Shown: piece by piece, positions 52,201-61,533 of the stretch
Numbering within the stretch: position 1 is the first letter of the stretch
Layout: each line of letters opens with the position of its first letter
From: Verrucomicrobiota bacterium
GTDB taxonomy: Bacteria; Verrucomicrobiota; Verrucomicrobiia; Chthoniobacterales; Xiphinematobacteraceae
Direction: 5' to 3'
Assembly: GCA_023269545.1 (NCBI GenBank)
Contig: JAHFTB010000001.1
Location: 1-64,000, forward strand
DNA length: 64,000 nt
Translations under genes and position numbers: made by a program
The notes under the pieces: generated by a model
What the model was told of the DNA's origin: nothing
The model's input: the letters and a program-made list of their open reading frames with translations, nothing else
The model's database searches: none

Positions 52201-52596
52201 CTTATGCTCCTTAAGGGATTGCAAACCAGCCGCATCACCATTGAACAGCATTGCGGCACGCACATCGGTATCGGGCGAGGGTATAACGGCGGACTTGGAT
52301 ACTTTCTGATTCAGAGGATGGTGTTGCCCATCATGCGAAGCGAAGCGCAGCCATGGCTGAGTATTTGCCCGCGGTATAGGATCCGTCCGCACTGATTCCA
52401 CTACATGCAATTTTCTCTTCAGATCCCGAACACTGGCGGGCAGTGTGAGCTGTGGCCAGATAAGCAGCTCCTGTACAAATACTACTGCTGCAATGATGGC
52501 CGCGACAGATAAAATTAATGCTAAAATACGAATTCGCCGCCACCTCGAACCCCGGTGGTCAAGAAATACAAAATCAGAGTTCATTGGTTGAGTCAC
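49231..52596 (-). CDS. Fused glycan hydrolase-like/deacetylase/synthase (PgaB+PgaC-like)
   Basis: A 1121-aa membrane protein with three catalytic modules. After one membrane helix (residues 24-48), residues 110-430 are a GH18-like domain (GGVVVNWEGMDPSY), lacking the first catalytic Asp of GH18. Residues 485-680 are a NodB-type polysaccharide deacetylase (VALTFDDGPSPYTPQILDIL, then HTIGSHTYTHHN). Residues 740-1100 are a GT2 processive synthase with ISIVIAAYNEG, VVDDGSKDD, FLDADTHFEP, EDTDLTL and RQRLRWAFG, with membrane helices after it. The combination joins PgaB-like and PgaC-like activities, so poly-N-acetylglucosamine or a similar polymer is likely. The TAATG overlap couples the GH26-like gene to it. 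Confidence 0.92.
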   Translation of the reverse strand: MTQPMNSDFVFLDHRGSRWRRIRILALILSVAAIIAAVVFVQELLIWPQLTLPASVRDLKRKLHVVESVRTDPIPRANTQPWLRFASHDGQHHPLNQKVSKSAVIPSPDTDVRAAMLFNGDAAGLQSLKEHKDLITHVVPEWFSLTEMNLILHESLDSELLAFLKDKHIALMPCLTNLLGNKAMTDPVEALIRARPEQQDAFINRLLTGLTKIKAGGVVVNWEGMDPSYSPQLTAFFQRLATRLHASDMKLWISIPVDDGLSAFDLTALDEFTDKFVANLEAENASDDEPGPIASQAWFEGWLHVILGYSDPEKWIISLGSYGYDWTKSGATQLSFPDVMARADHAGLGSCTSGEPEYNPHFSYQTDEGATHSVWFLDSSTFLNQLEEVEQQGCGGIMVDHLGSEDSSIWKLLELPQDSLKTPATLDKMRDIKPGETLANIGEGDFIQVDLTTSPGQRAFSRDSEGRICVNYKTYPHYVTLYHQGAGKPNQVALTFDDGPSPYTPQILDILARYHVRATFFLLGKQCEAYPKLVRRILAEGHTIGSHTYTHHNLNESSAEQIILELNATQRLFEWLTGKSSLLFRPPYNADSYPQNIADVRPLALAGSMGYLSVCESVDLEDWERPPPSVLLERLRERRTLGNVILMHDGGGDRSGTVEALPRIIEYLRARGDKIVPVETLLGVSRNVLMPRVKQSSATMPRVIANIGLLAYQWLEEFVWSFMVIATVLLFIRTLVVVMLAFLDKRRQLCQNLLLSGGEISAISIVIAAYNEGKVIQRTLASVFRTNFVGTLEVIVVDDGSKDDTAAKVTELAKQEPRLRLIRQENRGKAHALRRGLTTCKEEIVIFLDADTHFEPQTIPALLVPFVRGKVGAVSGHARVGNLRSWIARFQSLEYICGFNLDRRAYGFLNAITVVPGAISAFRKQAIIEAGGISGNTLAEDTDLTLSLHRSGWQVAYAAEAFAWTEAPETISMLTRQRLRWAFGTLQCLWKHRDMLFNIRYGALGWFSLPNVWFFQMILVATIPVVDTLLLISLFIGNGSALIIYFIVFLMTDFVLAGLACWLDKEPLHKALYIFPMRFLYRPLLSYVVWLSILHCLRGVWVEWGKLERKGNVRTPQTTSP

Positions 52597-52835
52597 TGAA
52601 GTTACGCACTATTTGCAGTTCGTAGAGTCCACAGCATAAAGAAAGCTGCAAATTGCTCTCAAGAACTGAATGGATCAAGGAGACTTTGTCTCTTTTCTAT
52701 CTTCGTCTCTTTCTCTCTTTTTAAAGAAAGACCAGTTCCTGGGCAGAGGCATCACGCCGAATCACAATGTGCAAACCCTATACATTGAAAAACCCCTGGG
52801 AAAGAGCAATGATAGAAAAAATAGAACATCCACTA
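52597..52835. other. Divergent intergenic region upstream of leuS
   Basis: A 239-bp gap. It contains the inverted repeat ATTTGCAG/CTGCAAAT with a 29-bp interior near 52611-52655; a related stretch is found near 14866. A T-box or attenuator cannot be recognised. The segment 52660-52760 is pyrimidine-rich. Confidence 0.4.
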
Positions 52836-55394
52836 ATGTCCAATACGCAACGCAAACAATTTCCTTTCAGTGAATATGAGCCTCAATGGCAGACCTTTTG
52901 GCTGGAGAATAATGCCTTCAGTGTGCCCAATCCGGGAGAGCTCGAGTTTGATCCTCAACGCCCTAAATACTATGTCTTGGATATGTTTCCTTATCCCAGC
53001 GGAGAAGGACTGCATGTCGGTCATGTGGAAGGCTATACAGCCACTGATATTCTCGCACGATATAAGCGTATGTGCGGATTCTATGTCCTTCACCCAATGG
53101 GATGGGATGCTTTCGGACTGCCGGCTGAGCAGTATGCGTTAAAGACAGGACAACATCCGGCTATTACTACAAAGCGGAATATCAGTCGTTTTCGTAATCA
53201 GCTGCAATCCTTGGGATTTAGCTATGATTGGAACCGAGAGATTAATACGACTGATCCCAACTATTTTAAATGGACTCAGTGGATCTTTCTTCAACTCTAT
53301 GGCTCCTGGGTCAATCCGGCGAGTGGAAAAGCTGAACCAATTTCCACTTATAATGGCAAAGATCCTGACTCCGTACGTCTTGCATACGTAGCGGAAATGC
53401 CCGTAAATTGGTGTCCCGCATTGGGTACTGTTCTTGCCAACGAAGAAGTGGTGAATGGCCGCAGTGAAGTGGGAGGTTTTCCCGTGGAACGACGTCCGAT
53501 GCGCCAATGGATGTTACGCATCACGGCGTATGCTCAGCGGCTCATAGAAGAATTAGAGGGTTTGGATTGGCCGGAATCCATTAAATTGCTGCAAAGGAAT
53601 TGGATAGGACGCAGTGAAGGTGCTGAAGTGATTTTTCGTACGGATTCTTCCACTCTCAACGTCTTTACCACACGTCCGGATACTCTTTTTGGAGCAACTT
53701 ACTTAGTCATTGCACCGGAACATCCTCTGACAGGTGTTCTGACAACCTCTCATCGTCAGGCCGAAGTAGGCGCCTATAAGAAAGCAATATCATCCAAATC
53801 CGATTTGGAACGCACTGATCTAAATAAAGAGAAAACCGGCGTGTTTACAGGTTCCTTTGCAACGAATCCTGTTAATGGAGAAAAGATTCCTATTTGGATC
53901 GCTGATTACGTCTTAATGGGATATGGGACTGGAGCCATTATGGCGGTGCCTGCTCACGATGAACGGGATTTTGAATTCGCCACCAAATTTAGTTTGCCGA
54001 TTCGCTATGTGGTAGCGCCTACGGCAACAAAAAGCTGCGAACCGATATCAGGCTGCTTCACGGGAGAAGGCGCTGCGATTCATTCTCCATTAATTGAAGG
54101 TCTCCCCACTGCTGAAGCTAAAAGACAGATTACAGCGTGGCTCGAAAAAGAAGGAGCGGGACGCCTAGCTATTCATTACAAACTTAGAGACTGGCTTTTC
54201 TCTCGACAACGCTATTGGGGGGAACCTTTTCCTATTATTTGGGAACAAGGTCAGCACTATCCGCTCGATTCCACTTCTCTTCCACTTTGCCAACCGGAGG
54301 TCGCAGATTTTAAGCCTACCGACACCGGAGAACCTCCGCTAGCACGAGCTAAAGAATGGGTGCATTATTCAGACGCAGCTCATCGTGAAACAAATACGAT
54401 GCCTCAATGGGCTGGTTCCTGTTGGTATTATCTGCGTTTCTGCGATTCTTCAAATTCATCGCGCTTCGTTAGCCAGACCGCAGAACAATATTGGATGGGC
54501 GGTGGCAAGCCAGGGGGTGTGGATCTTTATGTGGGAGGAACGGAACATGCTGTTTTACACCTTCTCTACGCACGCTTTTGGCATAAAGCACTCTTTGATC
54601 TCGGACAACTCTCTACACCCGAGCCATTTCAAAAACTTGTAAATCAAGGTATCATATTAGGATCAGACGGGCAAAAAATGTCTAAAAGCCGAGGAAATGT
54701 TGTCAGCCCGGAACATGTGATAGAACAGTACGGAGCCGATTCCTTGCGGCTTTATGAAATGTTTGTGGGGCCGCTGGAACAGATGAAGCCCTGGAGCATG
54801 AAGGGTGTCGAGGGGGTTTATCGCTTTCTTGCACGGGTGTGGCGCCTGGCTTTCAAAGAAGATCAGGAAGGACACTGGGATGTCTCTTCCGAATTGAAGG
54901 ACATTCCTATGACGTCCGGTCAGTTGCGAATAGTGCATGGCACGATTAAAAAGGTCACCTCGGATATTGAATCACTCTCTTTTAATACAGCGATTTCGCA
55001 GATGATGATTTTCACAAATGAATTCACATCAGCTTCTCCATGTCCCATAGAAGCACTTCACATTTTACTCCGATTGTTGAGTCCGTTCGCTCCTCATCTT
55101 TGTGAAGAAGCATGGTCCAAGCTGGTTCTCCGTTTTCCAAATTTTGAATCCAGTGCATCTCGTCAAGTTTGGCCGGAATATGATGAATCTCTATTAATTG
55201 AAAATGAGGTGGAATTGGTTGTTCAAATTAATGGTAAGGTACGGAGCCGCCTTCTCATCAATCGATCTGCTACTTCTTCTGAAATTGAATCTGCCGTTCT
55301 GGCTTTACCGAAAGTGATGGAAGATTTGGCAGGCAAGCTTCCTATTCGGGTTGTTGTGGTTCCAAACAAATTAGTTAATATTGTTGTTCACTAA
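52836..55394 (+). CDS. leuS: Leucyl-tRNA synthetase
   Basis: Charges tRNA-Leu in the cytoplasm. From the chosen ATG the protein has 852 aa. HIGH appears as HVGH at residues 60-63 ([18 protein letters not shown]). The CP1 editing domain carries [19 protein letters not shown] near 285, and KMSKS is in [16 protein letters not shown] near 610. The anticodon-binding and C-terminal domains end the chain. The frame is open to 52767 and other ATGs exist (52767, 52809), but homologues begin near [11 protein letters not shown]. Divergent from the synthase gene. Confidence 0.96.
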   Translation: MSNTQRKQFPFSEYEPQWQTFWLENNAFSVPNPGELEFDPQRPKYYVLDMFPYPSGEGLHVGHVEGYTATDILARYKRMCGFYVLHPMGWDAFGLPAEQYALKTGQHPAITTKRNISRFRNQLQSLGFSYDWNREINTTDPNYFKWTQWIFLQLYGSWVNPASGKAEPISTYNGKDPDSVRLAYVAEMPVNWCPALGTVLANEEVVNGRSEVGGFPVERRPMRQWMLRITAYAQRLIEELEGLDWPESIKLLQRNWIGRSEGAEVIFRTDSSTLNVFTTRPDTLFGATYLVIAPEHPLTGVLTTSHRQAEVGAYKKAISSKSDLERTDLNKEKTGVFTGSFATNPVNGEKIPIWIADYVLMGYGTGAIMAVPAHDERDFEFATKFSLPIRYVVAPTATKSCEPISGCFTGEGAAIHSPLIEGLPTAEAKRQITAWLEKEGAGRLAIHYKLRDWLFSRQRYWGEPFPIIWEQGQHYPLDSTSLPLCQPEVADFKPTDTGEPPLARAKEWVHYSDAAHRETNTMPQWAGSCWYYLRFCDSSNSSRFVSQTAEQYWMGGGKPGGVDLYVGGTEHAVLHLLYARFWHKALFDLGQLSTPEPFQKLVNQGIILGSDGQKMSKSRGNVVSPEHVIEQYGADSLRLYEMFVGPLEQMKPWSMKGVEGVYRFLARVWRLAFKEDQEGHWDVSSELKDIPMTSGQLRIVHGTIKKVTSDIESLSFNTAISQMMIFTNEFTSASPCPIEALHILLRLLSPFAPHLCEEAWSKLVLRFPNFESSASRQVWPEYDESLLIENEVELVVQINGKVRSRLLINRSATSSEIESAVLALPKVMEDLAGKLPIRVVVVPNKLVNIVVH

Positions 55395-55454
55395 GAAATT
55401 TTTATATATAGCGTTCATACGCAATTAGTTTCACATTATCATTCTGTTCCTCCC

Positions 55455-57269
55455 ATGAAGCAAACCACCCATCGCAGAGGTGATGGACTTCTACAAATTG
55501 TTAGCATTCTCAGTGCTTCTGTAACTCTCACCGCACTTTCCGCTACCGCCCAGCCTCCTCCTTCGGGCATCGATGTCCGCCCTCGCGGAGTGGAAGAATC
55601 TCACGAGGAAGCGGACAATTCTCCTCAACCGCTCTCCTCACCTTCAACCGCTCCGAGTGGCGTACCGCCCACCTCCCCCATCAACACAGTTGCTGCCACT
55701 CCTTCTCCTACCCCTACGGAAACTCCGCCAGCCGGAAATCAGCCAGGTGCTCCACTGCCTCAGAGTAATCACCAACACACACCATTGCCTTTTTTGAGTC
55801 GGCAGCCCCAGCAACCAGCCCCACCAGTAATACAGCAAGAAGCTACGGAAGGTTATCGAATATTTCCTCTCGAACAAACGGAGGCGCCCCCCCATGTATG
55901 TGCACCCCATCCCGGATATGGGCCAGGAGAGCGAATTTTATTTCCCCCCACCCTCGGGTTTCAAGATGTCTGGGCATTGTTTTATTTAGATAAATATGGG
56001 GAATGCTATTTCGCCCTTCCTATGTCCGAAGGCAATTGGGGAACAGGAGATTGGTGGGAATTGCGTCATCCGCTAGTGGACCATGGTATCAATATCATTG
56101 GGAGTTATGGCTCTGATATCCAAGGTAACGTAGCCGGAGGACTCAGCCCGGGATTTGGTTACGCGGATTGTATCGACCTACGATTGGATTTGGATCTGCA
56201 AAAGTTAGTCGGATGGAATGGAGCCCATTTTGTAATTTCCGGCATAGATCGTAATGGCAACAACCTCACCAAGCAGCATGTCGGCAATGTATTTAATGTT
56301 GCCCAAATTTGGGGCGATCAGACCATCAACTACTATGCGCTCTGGCTGACTCAAGATCTTTTTGATGGTTGGTGGAATATTAAATTAGGACGGATAGCAG
56401 CTACGGATGACTTCACCTCTAATCCTCTCATATATGGTCTCTATCTGAGCAATGCTATTGATGGACAACCTTTTGCGGTTGCTGCCAGCGGATTTGTAAG
56501 TGCATATCCGGCAGCCGTCTGGGGGGGGCGCTTACGATTCAATGACAAAGAGCACAATCTCTATGCAATGTTCGGCATTTATCAAACGAGTGACCGCTTG
56601 TATAAACCAAAATATCATGGAGTCGATTTCAGTATGCGTCGCAATGACGGTATGAATTTATTGTGGGAAGTCGGCTGGCTTCCGGAATTTCAGCCTCATA
56701 CTCCGCCTGCATCCTTCACAGCCCAAGCATCAGCTCCAACTCCCTCCTCCGTAACACCGGAAACGTGGCACGGTATGCCAGGCCACTATAAATTCGGAAT
56801 CTTTTATACGCCTTGGCAAAATATCCCCCAGTTTCTTCCTGGCAATACTTTCTATTCCTATGGATTTTATTGGCTCTTCGATCAAATGGTTTACCAGGCT
56901 GCACCAGGTTCCACCCGTGGGCTGACGCTTTGGAGCGCATTCATCTATGCTCCTGCACAAAATACGTCCTTGATCCCCTTCCAAGCTAGCGGGGGCGCCA
57001 TATATACCGGGCTCATCCCGAGGAGGAGCAATGATCAATTGGTCTTTGGTTGCTTTTATGGAACTTTCAGCAGCAATTATGCAACTACCCAACGGATTGC
57101 AGGCAATGGAAATCCCACGTATGAACTGGTTTTGGAAGCCGGTTATCGCATTAATCTGTCCACGTTTTTCTACATAGAACCAGACGTCCAATACGTGATC
57201 CATCCCGGGGGAACCGGCCGAATCCCCAATGCGTGGGTAATAGGGGCTCAAATTGGTTTCAGTTTCTAG
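55455..57269 (+). CDS. OprB-family carbohydrate porin with proline-rich linker
   Basis: A 604-aa outer-membrane porin, paralogue of the one at 31.3-32.9 kb. A signal peptide (residues 1-33, ending SATA) is followed by a Pro/Ser/Thr-rich linker to about residue 125, missing from the other porin. It may span peptidoglycan or hold the porin to it. The OprB domain matches: GNWGTGDWWELRHPLVDHGI, LVGWNGAHFVISGIDRNGNN, LGRIAATDDFTSN and the end VIGAQIGFSF. It follows leuS by 60 bp, but a separate promoter is possible. The substrate is not shown. Confidence 0.93.
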   Translation: MKQTTHRRGDGLLQIVSILSASVTLTALSATAQPPPSGIDVRPRGVEESHEEADNSPQPLSSPSTAPSGVPPTSPINTVAATPSPTPTETPPAGNQPGAPLPQSNHQHTPLPFLSRQPQQPAPPVIQQEATEGYRIFPLEQTEAPPHVCAPHPGYGPGERILFPPTLGFQDVWALFYLDKYGECYFALPMSEGNWGTGDWWELRHPLVDHGINIIGSYGSDIQGNVAGGLSPGFGYADCIDLRLDLDLQKLVGWNGAHFVISGIDRNGNNLTKQHVGNVFNVAQIWGDQTINYYALWLTQDLFDGWWNIKLGRIAATDDFTSNPLIYGLYLSNAIDGQPFAVAASGFVSAYPAAVWGGRLRFNDKEHNLYAMFGIYQTSDRLYKPKYHGVDFSMRRNDGMNLLWEVGWLPEFQPHTPPASFTAQASAPTPSSVTPETWHGMPGHYKFGIFYTPWQNIPQFLPGNTFYSYGFYWLFDQMVYQAAPGSTRGLTLWSAFIYAPAQNTSLIPFQASGGAIYTGLIPRRSNDQLVFGCFYGTFSSNYATTQRIAGNGNPTYELVLEAGYRINLSTFFYIEPDVQYVIHPGGTGRIPNAWVIGAQIGFSF

Positions 57270-57276
57270 AATATCG

Positions 57277-57307
57277 AGGGACACCGCAAATTTTGCACTC
57301 TGTCCCT
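57277..57307. terminator. Bidirectional hairpin between porin and folC
   Basis: The outer stem AGGGACA/TGTCCCT has an inner GCAAA/TTTGC stem. It lies 8 bp past the porin stop and 17 bp before the folC stop on the other strand. It lacks a T run. Confidence 0.55.
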
Positions 57308-57323
57308 GCACCGCGAGAAACGG

Positions 57324-58520
57324 TCACTGTTTGCTGACCTGGTAGGACATGCTTTTATGCTGCGCTAAAACTTCTCCGACTAAAAAGAGAGATCCCGTCA
57401 CCAGCACGAGTTCCCCGTCTTTCAGAGCAGCATGGAGTGCGACTCCGGAATCCTCAAAATACCGACAATAAACATCGGTCGGAGGTTCATGTGCAACAGA
57501 AGGTTTCGAACGAACATTTTCGAGAGAAACGAATAAAAATTCTTTGGCAATATCAGACAGAAGAAACAGCATTTTCTCGCTCTCTTTGTCCTTCAATGAT
57601 CCGAATACGATATGAGCTTGCTGATTACCAAAAACTTCTCGCCACGTGGCAATCAGCATACTGATAGCGGCAGGATTATGGGCCCCATCCACTATCAACT
57701 GGTTCGAAAGCATTTGAAAACGACCAGGCCATTGCACATTGGCTAGGCCTTGGCAAATGGCGTCATGGGAAATAGGGAGTCTACTTTCCTGTATCACCGC
57801 TACAGCTAAAGCCGCATTCCATTGCTGATGTGGCCCGAGTAATCCGATTTTGGAAGTGGTCCATGGATTTTCCACAAAACGAAGAGGCGCCTGTTTTAGC
57901 TGAGCTACCCGAGACAATTCGAGCGCAACTTCAGGCAATTGAGGGGCGGAGGCTGAAGGGATACCAGGTTTTAAGATTCCCGCCTTTTCGGAAGCAATTT
58001 TGGTTAACGTATCGCCTAACCATTCTTGGTGATCAAAAGAAATAGAGGTAATTACAGACACTAAAGGTGCGGTGACTATATTGGTGGCATCCCAGCGCCC
58101 ACCCAAACCAGTCTCCCAAACCACTATTTCGACGTTTTGTCGGGAAAAATGCCAAAGGGCAAGCGCTGTGGTGAGCTCAAAAAATGTAGGCGAGCCGGTA
58201 ATTTGTAATCCCTTGAGGAGAGTTAATCCTTCAGCAATTTCTGTCGAAGAGATCGGAATTCCATCAATGCAGATCCGCTCTTGAAATTCGATAAGATGCG
58301 GCGATGTAAAAAGTCCGGTCCGATATCCTTCTGTCCGCAGGATGGAATCCAGCAATGCGCAGACAGATCCCTTTCCATTCGTCCCCGCAACATGTAAAAA
58401 TCTCGTCCGCTGATCCGGAGCTCCTAACAAATTAAGCAAGGCGCGGATGTTCTCCAACCCCAATTTGACGCCAAATCGCTGAGTGGAATATAACCAGTTC
58501 AGAGCCTCATGAAAATTCAC
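57324..58520 (-). CDS. folC: Folylpolyglutamate/dihydrofolate synthase
   Basis: Adds glutamate to dihydropteroate and folates. The 398-aa Mur-ligase-like protein has the P-loop HVAGTNGKGSVCALLDSIL near residue 43, the substrate loop GLFTSPHLIEFQERICIDG, and SFDHQEWLGDTLTKIASEKAG. The C-terminal domain includes LIVDGAHNPAAISMLI. It overlaps the accD stop by 4 nt (ATGA); the accD-folC order is common in bacteria. It pairs functionally with folA-thyA at 15-17 kb. Confidence 0.95.
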   Translation of the reverse strand: MNFHEALNWLYSTQRFGVKLGLENIRALLNLLGAPDQRTRFLHVAGTNGKGSVCALLDSILRTEGYRTGLFTSPHLIEFQERICIDGIPISSTEIAEGLTLLKGLQITGSPTFFELTTALALWHFSRQNVEIVVWETGLGGRWDATNIVTAPLVSVITSISFDHQEWLGDTLTKIASEKAGILKPGIPSASAPQLPEVALELSRVAQLKQAPLRFVENPWTTSKIGLLGPHQQWNAALAVAVIQESRLPISHDAICQGLANVQWPGRFQMLSNQLIVDGAHNPAAISMLIATWREVFGNQQAHIVFGSLKDKESEKMLFLLSDIAKEFLFVSLENVRSKPSVAHEPPTDVYCRYFEDSGVALHAALKDGELVLVTGSLFLVGEVLAQHKSMSYQVSKQ

Positions 58521-59365
58521 TTTTTCTTCTGATCAAGATATCCCAGGATCTGTGAGAGAATGGGACGCAACTTATTACGATGTACAATGGAGTCGATCAA
58601 TCCGTGCTTGACGAGGAATTCCGCGGTTTGAAAGCCTTGCGGCAAATCCTGATGAGTGGTTTCCCGAATCACGCGTGGTCCGGCAAAGCCGATCATGCTG
58701 CGCGGTTCAGCAAGAATGATATCCCCCAATGAGGCGAAGCTCGCCATGACTCCCGCATAGGTGGGATTTGTCAGGATAACGATATAGGGAAGCCTCGCTT
58801 GGGCATGGAGAGCCAGAGCACCACTGGTTTTCGCCATCTGCATGAGGCTCAGCATACTTTCGTACATGCGAGCACCTCCCGACGCACAGACAGCGATTAC
58901 GGGACACCGTTGCCGGGTGCTGTGTTCGATGATACGCGTAATTTTTTCTCCGACTACCGAACCCATGGTGGCGGCGAGAAAATTAAAATCCATTACGGCC
59001 AGTCCCATCCGATGTTCACAGAGGGAAGCTGTTCCTGTAATCACTGCATCGACGAGTCCGGTTTTCTCACGATAAGTCTTCAACCGTTCTTCATAAGTGG
59101 CCACTCCCTTAAATTTGAGAGGATCTACCGCTGCCATGCGAGCGTCGTGTTCTTCAAAGGAACCGGGATCAACGAGATGGGTAATTCGTTCCCGAGAACC
59201 CATGGTAAAATGATAGTCGCATTTAGGGCAGACAAAGAGATTTTCTGCTAAAACCAGATTATGGATCACTTCCCGGCAAGCAGGACAATTGGTCCATAAA
59301 CCTTCCGGAATATCTCTGTTTTTGTTTCCTAAGGGATTAAAGACAGGCTTTTTAAAAATGGGCAT
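58517..59365 (-). CDS. accD: Acetyl-CoA carboxylase carboxyltransferase subunit beta
   Basis: The 282-aa beta subunit works with AccA to carboxylate acetyl-CoA, the first step of fatty acid synthesis. The N-terminal zinc finger has four cysteines at 27, 30, 46 and 49 (TNCPACREV, FVCPKCDYHF). The crotonase-fold domain follows: VMDFNFLAATMGSVVGEKIT, CASGGARMYESMLSLMQMAK and the oxyanion-hole GFAGPRVIRETT. No accA is nearby. It is the first gene of an operon with folC. Confidence 0.97.
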   Translation of the reverse strand: MPIFKKPVFNPLGNKNRDIPEGLWTNCPACREVIHNLVLAENLFVCPKCDYHFTMGSRERITHLVDPGSFEEHDARMAAVDPLKFKGVATYEERLKTYREKTGLVDAVITGTASLCEHRMGLAVMDFNFLAATMGSVVGEKITRIIEHSTRQRCPVIAVCASGGARMYESMLSLMQMAKTSGALALHAQARLPYIVILTNPTYAGVMASFASLGDIILAEPRSMIGFAGPRVIRETTHQDLPQGFQTAEFLVKHGLIDSIVHRNKLRPILSQILGYLDQKKK

Positions 59366-59583
59366 TTTCTTGCAAGATGCTCCCGGAGGTGTTACCGCAT
59401 GGGAATAGGTGGCGCGAGAAGAATTTACGACGGTTGTTGTTCAAATAATAAAAGCCTTTGGTATTTTAGTACGAACAAGCTCGCCCAGGAATTGGGCTTT
59501 CTGCTTTCTTTAAGGAGAGCACTTCTTTATCCATTCAGTTTTTGGCGCAATTCGCAGCTTTTTTAGGAGGGGGGGCTTTTTTT

Positions 59584-59611
59584 AGAGAGGGCTTTTTAGA
59601 GAGGGCTTTTT
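59584..59611 (+). repeat. Two tandem 14-bp units, purine-pyrimidine biased
   Basis: AGAGAGGGCTTTTT twice, followed by AGGGATGG and preceded by GGGGGGGCTTTTTTTAG, a partial third unit. It lies in the gap between comF and accD (59366-59629), which otherwise has no feature I recognise. Confidence 0.6.
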
Positions 59612-59629
59612 AGGGATGGGGTTGCGGGT

Positions 59630-60346
59630 CTACGCTCGTACTACCGTAATTGCCTTCACGGTACGTGCTCCCCCAGCCAGCAACGTTTTGGAACATTCTT
59701 CCAAAGTCGTCCCAGTTGTCAACACGTCGTCCACCAACATCACATTGGCACTGACAATTGGCCGATGAGAACGTAAAGCAAAAGCACCACGCAAGTTTTG
59801 TCTGCGTTCGTGTCGACTCAGTAAGGTCTGCGATTGGGTGAAGAGAGATCTTTTCAGGTACGACTTACAGGGAATCCCCGTATGCTGAGAAAGTGCTTCG
59901 GCTAATATCGCAGCTTGATTAAATCCACGTTCGCGTTGACGCAGCGGGTGAAGCGGAACAGGTACTAGCACATCCGGAGGACTAGCCGCTATCCGATTAT
60001 CTCGCCATGCATGAAAAAGCAAACGGGAAAGAATACTCTCCAAACGTGTGTTCCCTAGATATTTAAATCGGTGAATCAATCCGCGTACTACTTCCTCGGC
60101 TTCACATCCGCACACGGCAAACTGAAAAGAAAATTTGCGAACCCGACAATTGGCACAAACAAAAGCTCGGGAAATATGTCCGCACACAGATAACGAACAG
60201 ATCTGGCAATACGGGGCACGCACCCAACGGATGCGTTTTATACACTGCTTACAGAAGAGACTTCCCGGTTTTTCACAACATTCACAGTGCGGAGGATAGA
60301 GAATATCAAGCGCACTTCGTAGCAGAAATTTTACGCGCCCGGCCAT
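59630..60346 (-). CDS. ComF family phosphoribosyltransferase-like protein
   Basis: A 238-aa protein of the ComF/GntX group, linked to DNA uptake in naturally competent bacteria. Paired cysteines lie in the N-terminal zinc-finger-like part (CECCEKPGSLFCKQC, CQICS, CANCR). The C-terminal PRTase-like domain carries VLVPVPLHPLRQRERGFNQA and the PRPP-binding loop VMLVDDVLTTGTTL. The chosen ATG overlaps the end of the CPBP gene by 41 bp; starts further up lie deeper in that gene. No other competence genes are visible. Confidence 0.9.
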   Translation of the reverse strand: MAGRVKFLLRSALDILYPPHCECCEKPGSLFCKQCIKRIRWVRAPYCQICSLSVCGHISRAFVCANCRVRKFSFQFAVCGCEAEEVVRGLIHRFKYLGNTRLESILSRLLFHAWRDNRIAASPPDVLVPVPLHPLRQRERGFNQAAILAEALSQHTGIPCKSYLKRSLFTQSQTLLSRHERRQNLRGAFALRSHRPIVSANVMLVDDVLTTGTTLEECSKTLLAGGARTVKAITVVRA

Positions 60347-61223
60347 GGAGGTATTGTCCACATAGGAGAAATGTGGTGCATATTGCCAGAATCGCAAATA
60401 TTCCAATGGGCACCATACCCGACACCACATTGGGCCCCACCCAAGGCAGGACACCAGGAGCTTTCAGACGAAAGCCTATAAGCAAATTAATCGTTTGAAT
60501 GGCAAAAATCCATCCGACATGCAATCCAATCGGCAATGCCAGGGAATGCGTCCGTTCCACGGTCCAACAAAGCAATAAACTAATGAAAAACAAACTGGCC
60601 AAGCCAAAAGCCAGAGTAAGAGGAGGTGGAGCCGCGCTAAAAATACGGCCGCACTCCCGAAATCCACTCCAAGCGTCCAGTGGATGAGCGGAAGGTCCCG
60701 CAGAGCGTATGAAGTGTACGATAGCAAAAAATGCAGACGTCCACAGCGCAGAAAAAAAAGCACCGAAGGTACGTCGACTGAGACCATAGAGCAATCCTCG
60801 GAAAAGTAGTTCTTCTAAGATAGAAACTCCCACAGCTGTTCCAGCCACCCGAAGCACGGAGGTCAGCTCAATTTGGTGATCCCGTACCCCACACACATCA
60901 AAATAGACATATGCCATCATGAGAAATGTCATGGGCAGCAACCCCATCAGCAGCCCCCAACTAAAATCACAGGCCCATCGGGAGTTTTTTTGCAGTCCTA
61001 ATTCCTTAAAATTTGAAATCCTGAGAGCAATTAACAAAGGCCCCATTGCCAAAAGAAAGCATATTAGTAATAAGCGACTAAATACCCGATGAAAGGGAAT
61101 ACTTGCTAACCAAGGACAAATTTCCGTTCCCACCTGTATTAAGCAGTAAATGGGGGGCGACAGCAAAGCCGCCCCCACGCCCACTCCCACTATGGTCAAA
61201 ATAATTTTTATAAGAGGAGCCAC
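60306..61223 (-). CDS. CPBP-family intramembrane metalloprotease
   Basis: A 305-aa membrane protein with about eight helices. The Abi/CAAX-protease motif is present: SILEELLFRGLLYGL (E-E-x3-R) near residue 137, and the following AFFAIVHF and LHVGWIFAIQTINL with the His residues that bind metal. Related bacterial proteins process prenylated or peptide substrates or give immunity to bacteriocins. It is followed in the same direction by comF, overlapping. The upstream gene is the Gln/Ala-repeat protein, 310 bp away. There is no direct evidence of a pair. Confidence 0.85.
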   Translation of the reverse strand: MAPLIKIILTIVGVGVGAALLSPPIYCLIQVGTEICPWLASIPFHRVFSRLLLICFLLAMGPLLIALRISNFKELGLQKNSRWACDFSWGLLMGLLPMTFLMMAYVYFDVCGVRDHQIELTSVLRVAGTAVGVSILEELLFRGLLYGLSRRTFGAFFSALWTSAFFAIVHFIRSAGPSAHPLDAWSGFRECGRIFSAAPPPLTLAFGLASLFFISLLLCWTVERTHSLALPIGLHVGWIFAIQTINLLIGFRLKAPGVLPWVGPNVVSGMVPIGIFAILAICTTFLLCGQYLHGRARKISATKCA

Positions 61224-61533
61224 TATTTTAACCTAATGTAAAAAAATAAAATTACTTCTCGTTCAATAGGAGAATACTTTGCATGAGAAATTGAGCAATA
61301 TACATTTTTCAATCTGTTTTTAATGAGGTTACCCTGGAAATTTTGCCCTCAGGTTTTGTTGCCCCAAGCGGGCTATACCGCAAGGGCATGGACCACTTGT
61401 TGTGTCGTGCCTGGGGGCAAAAGACTGGCAATCTTCCAGCGAATTTCCTCGCGACATGTTTATACTGAGAGCTTGTCCGGAAAACACTCTCATATTCATA
61501 TATGAATATCAGTTGAGTCAAGACTCTCTCTGA
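61224..61533. other. Intergenic region, no gene seen
   Basis: A 310-bp gap between the CPBP gene and the Gln/Ala-repeat gene. It contains the perfect 18-bp palindrome ATATTCATATATGAATAT (61492-61509) and, near 61470, GAGAGCTTGTCCGGAAAA, which resembles a worn C end. I see no gene. Confidence 0.45.

Noticed and set aside
58799-59251. 150-codon plus-strand frame within accD
   Set aside because: Antisense to the well-supported accD gene.
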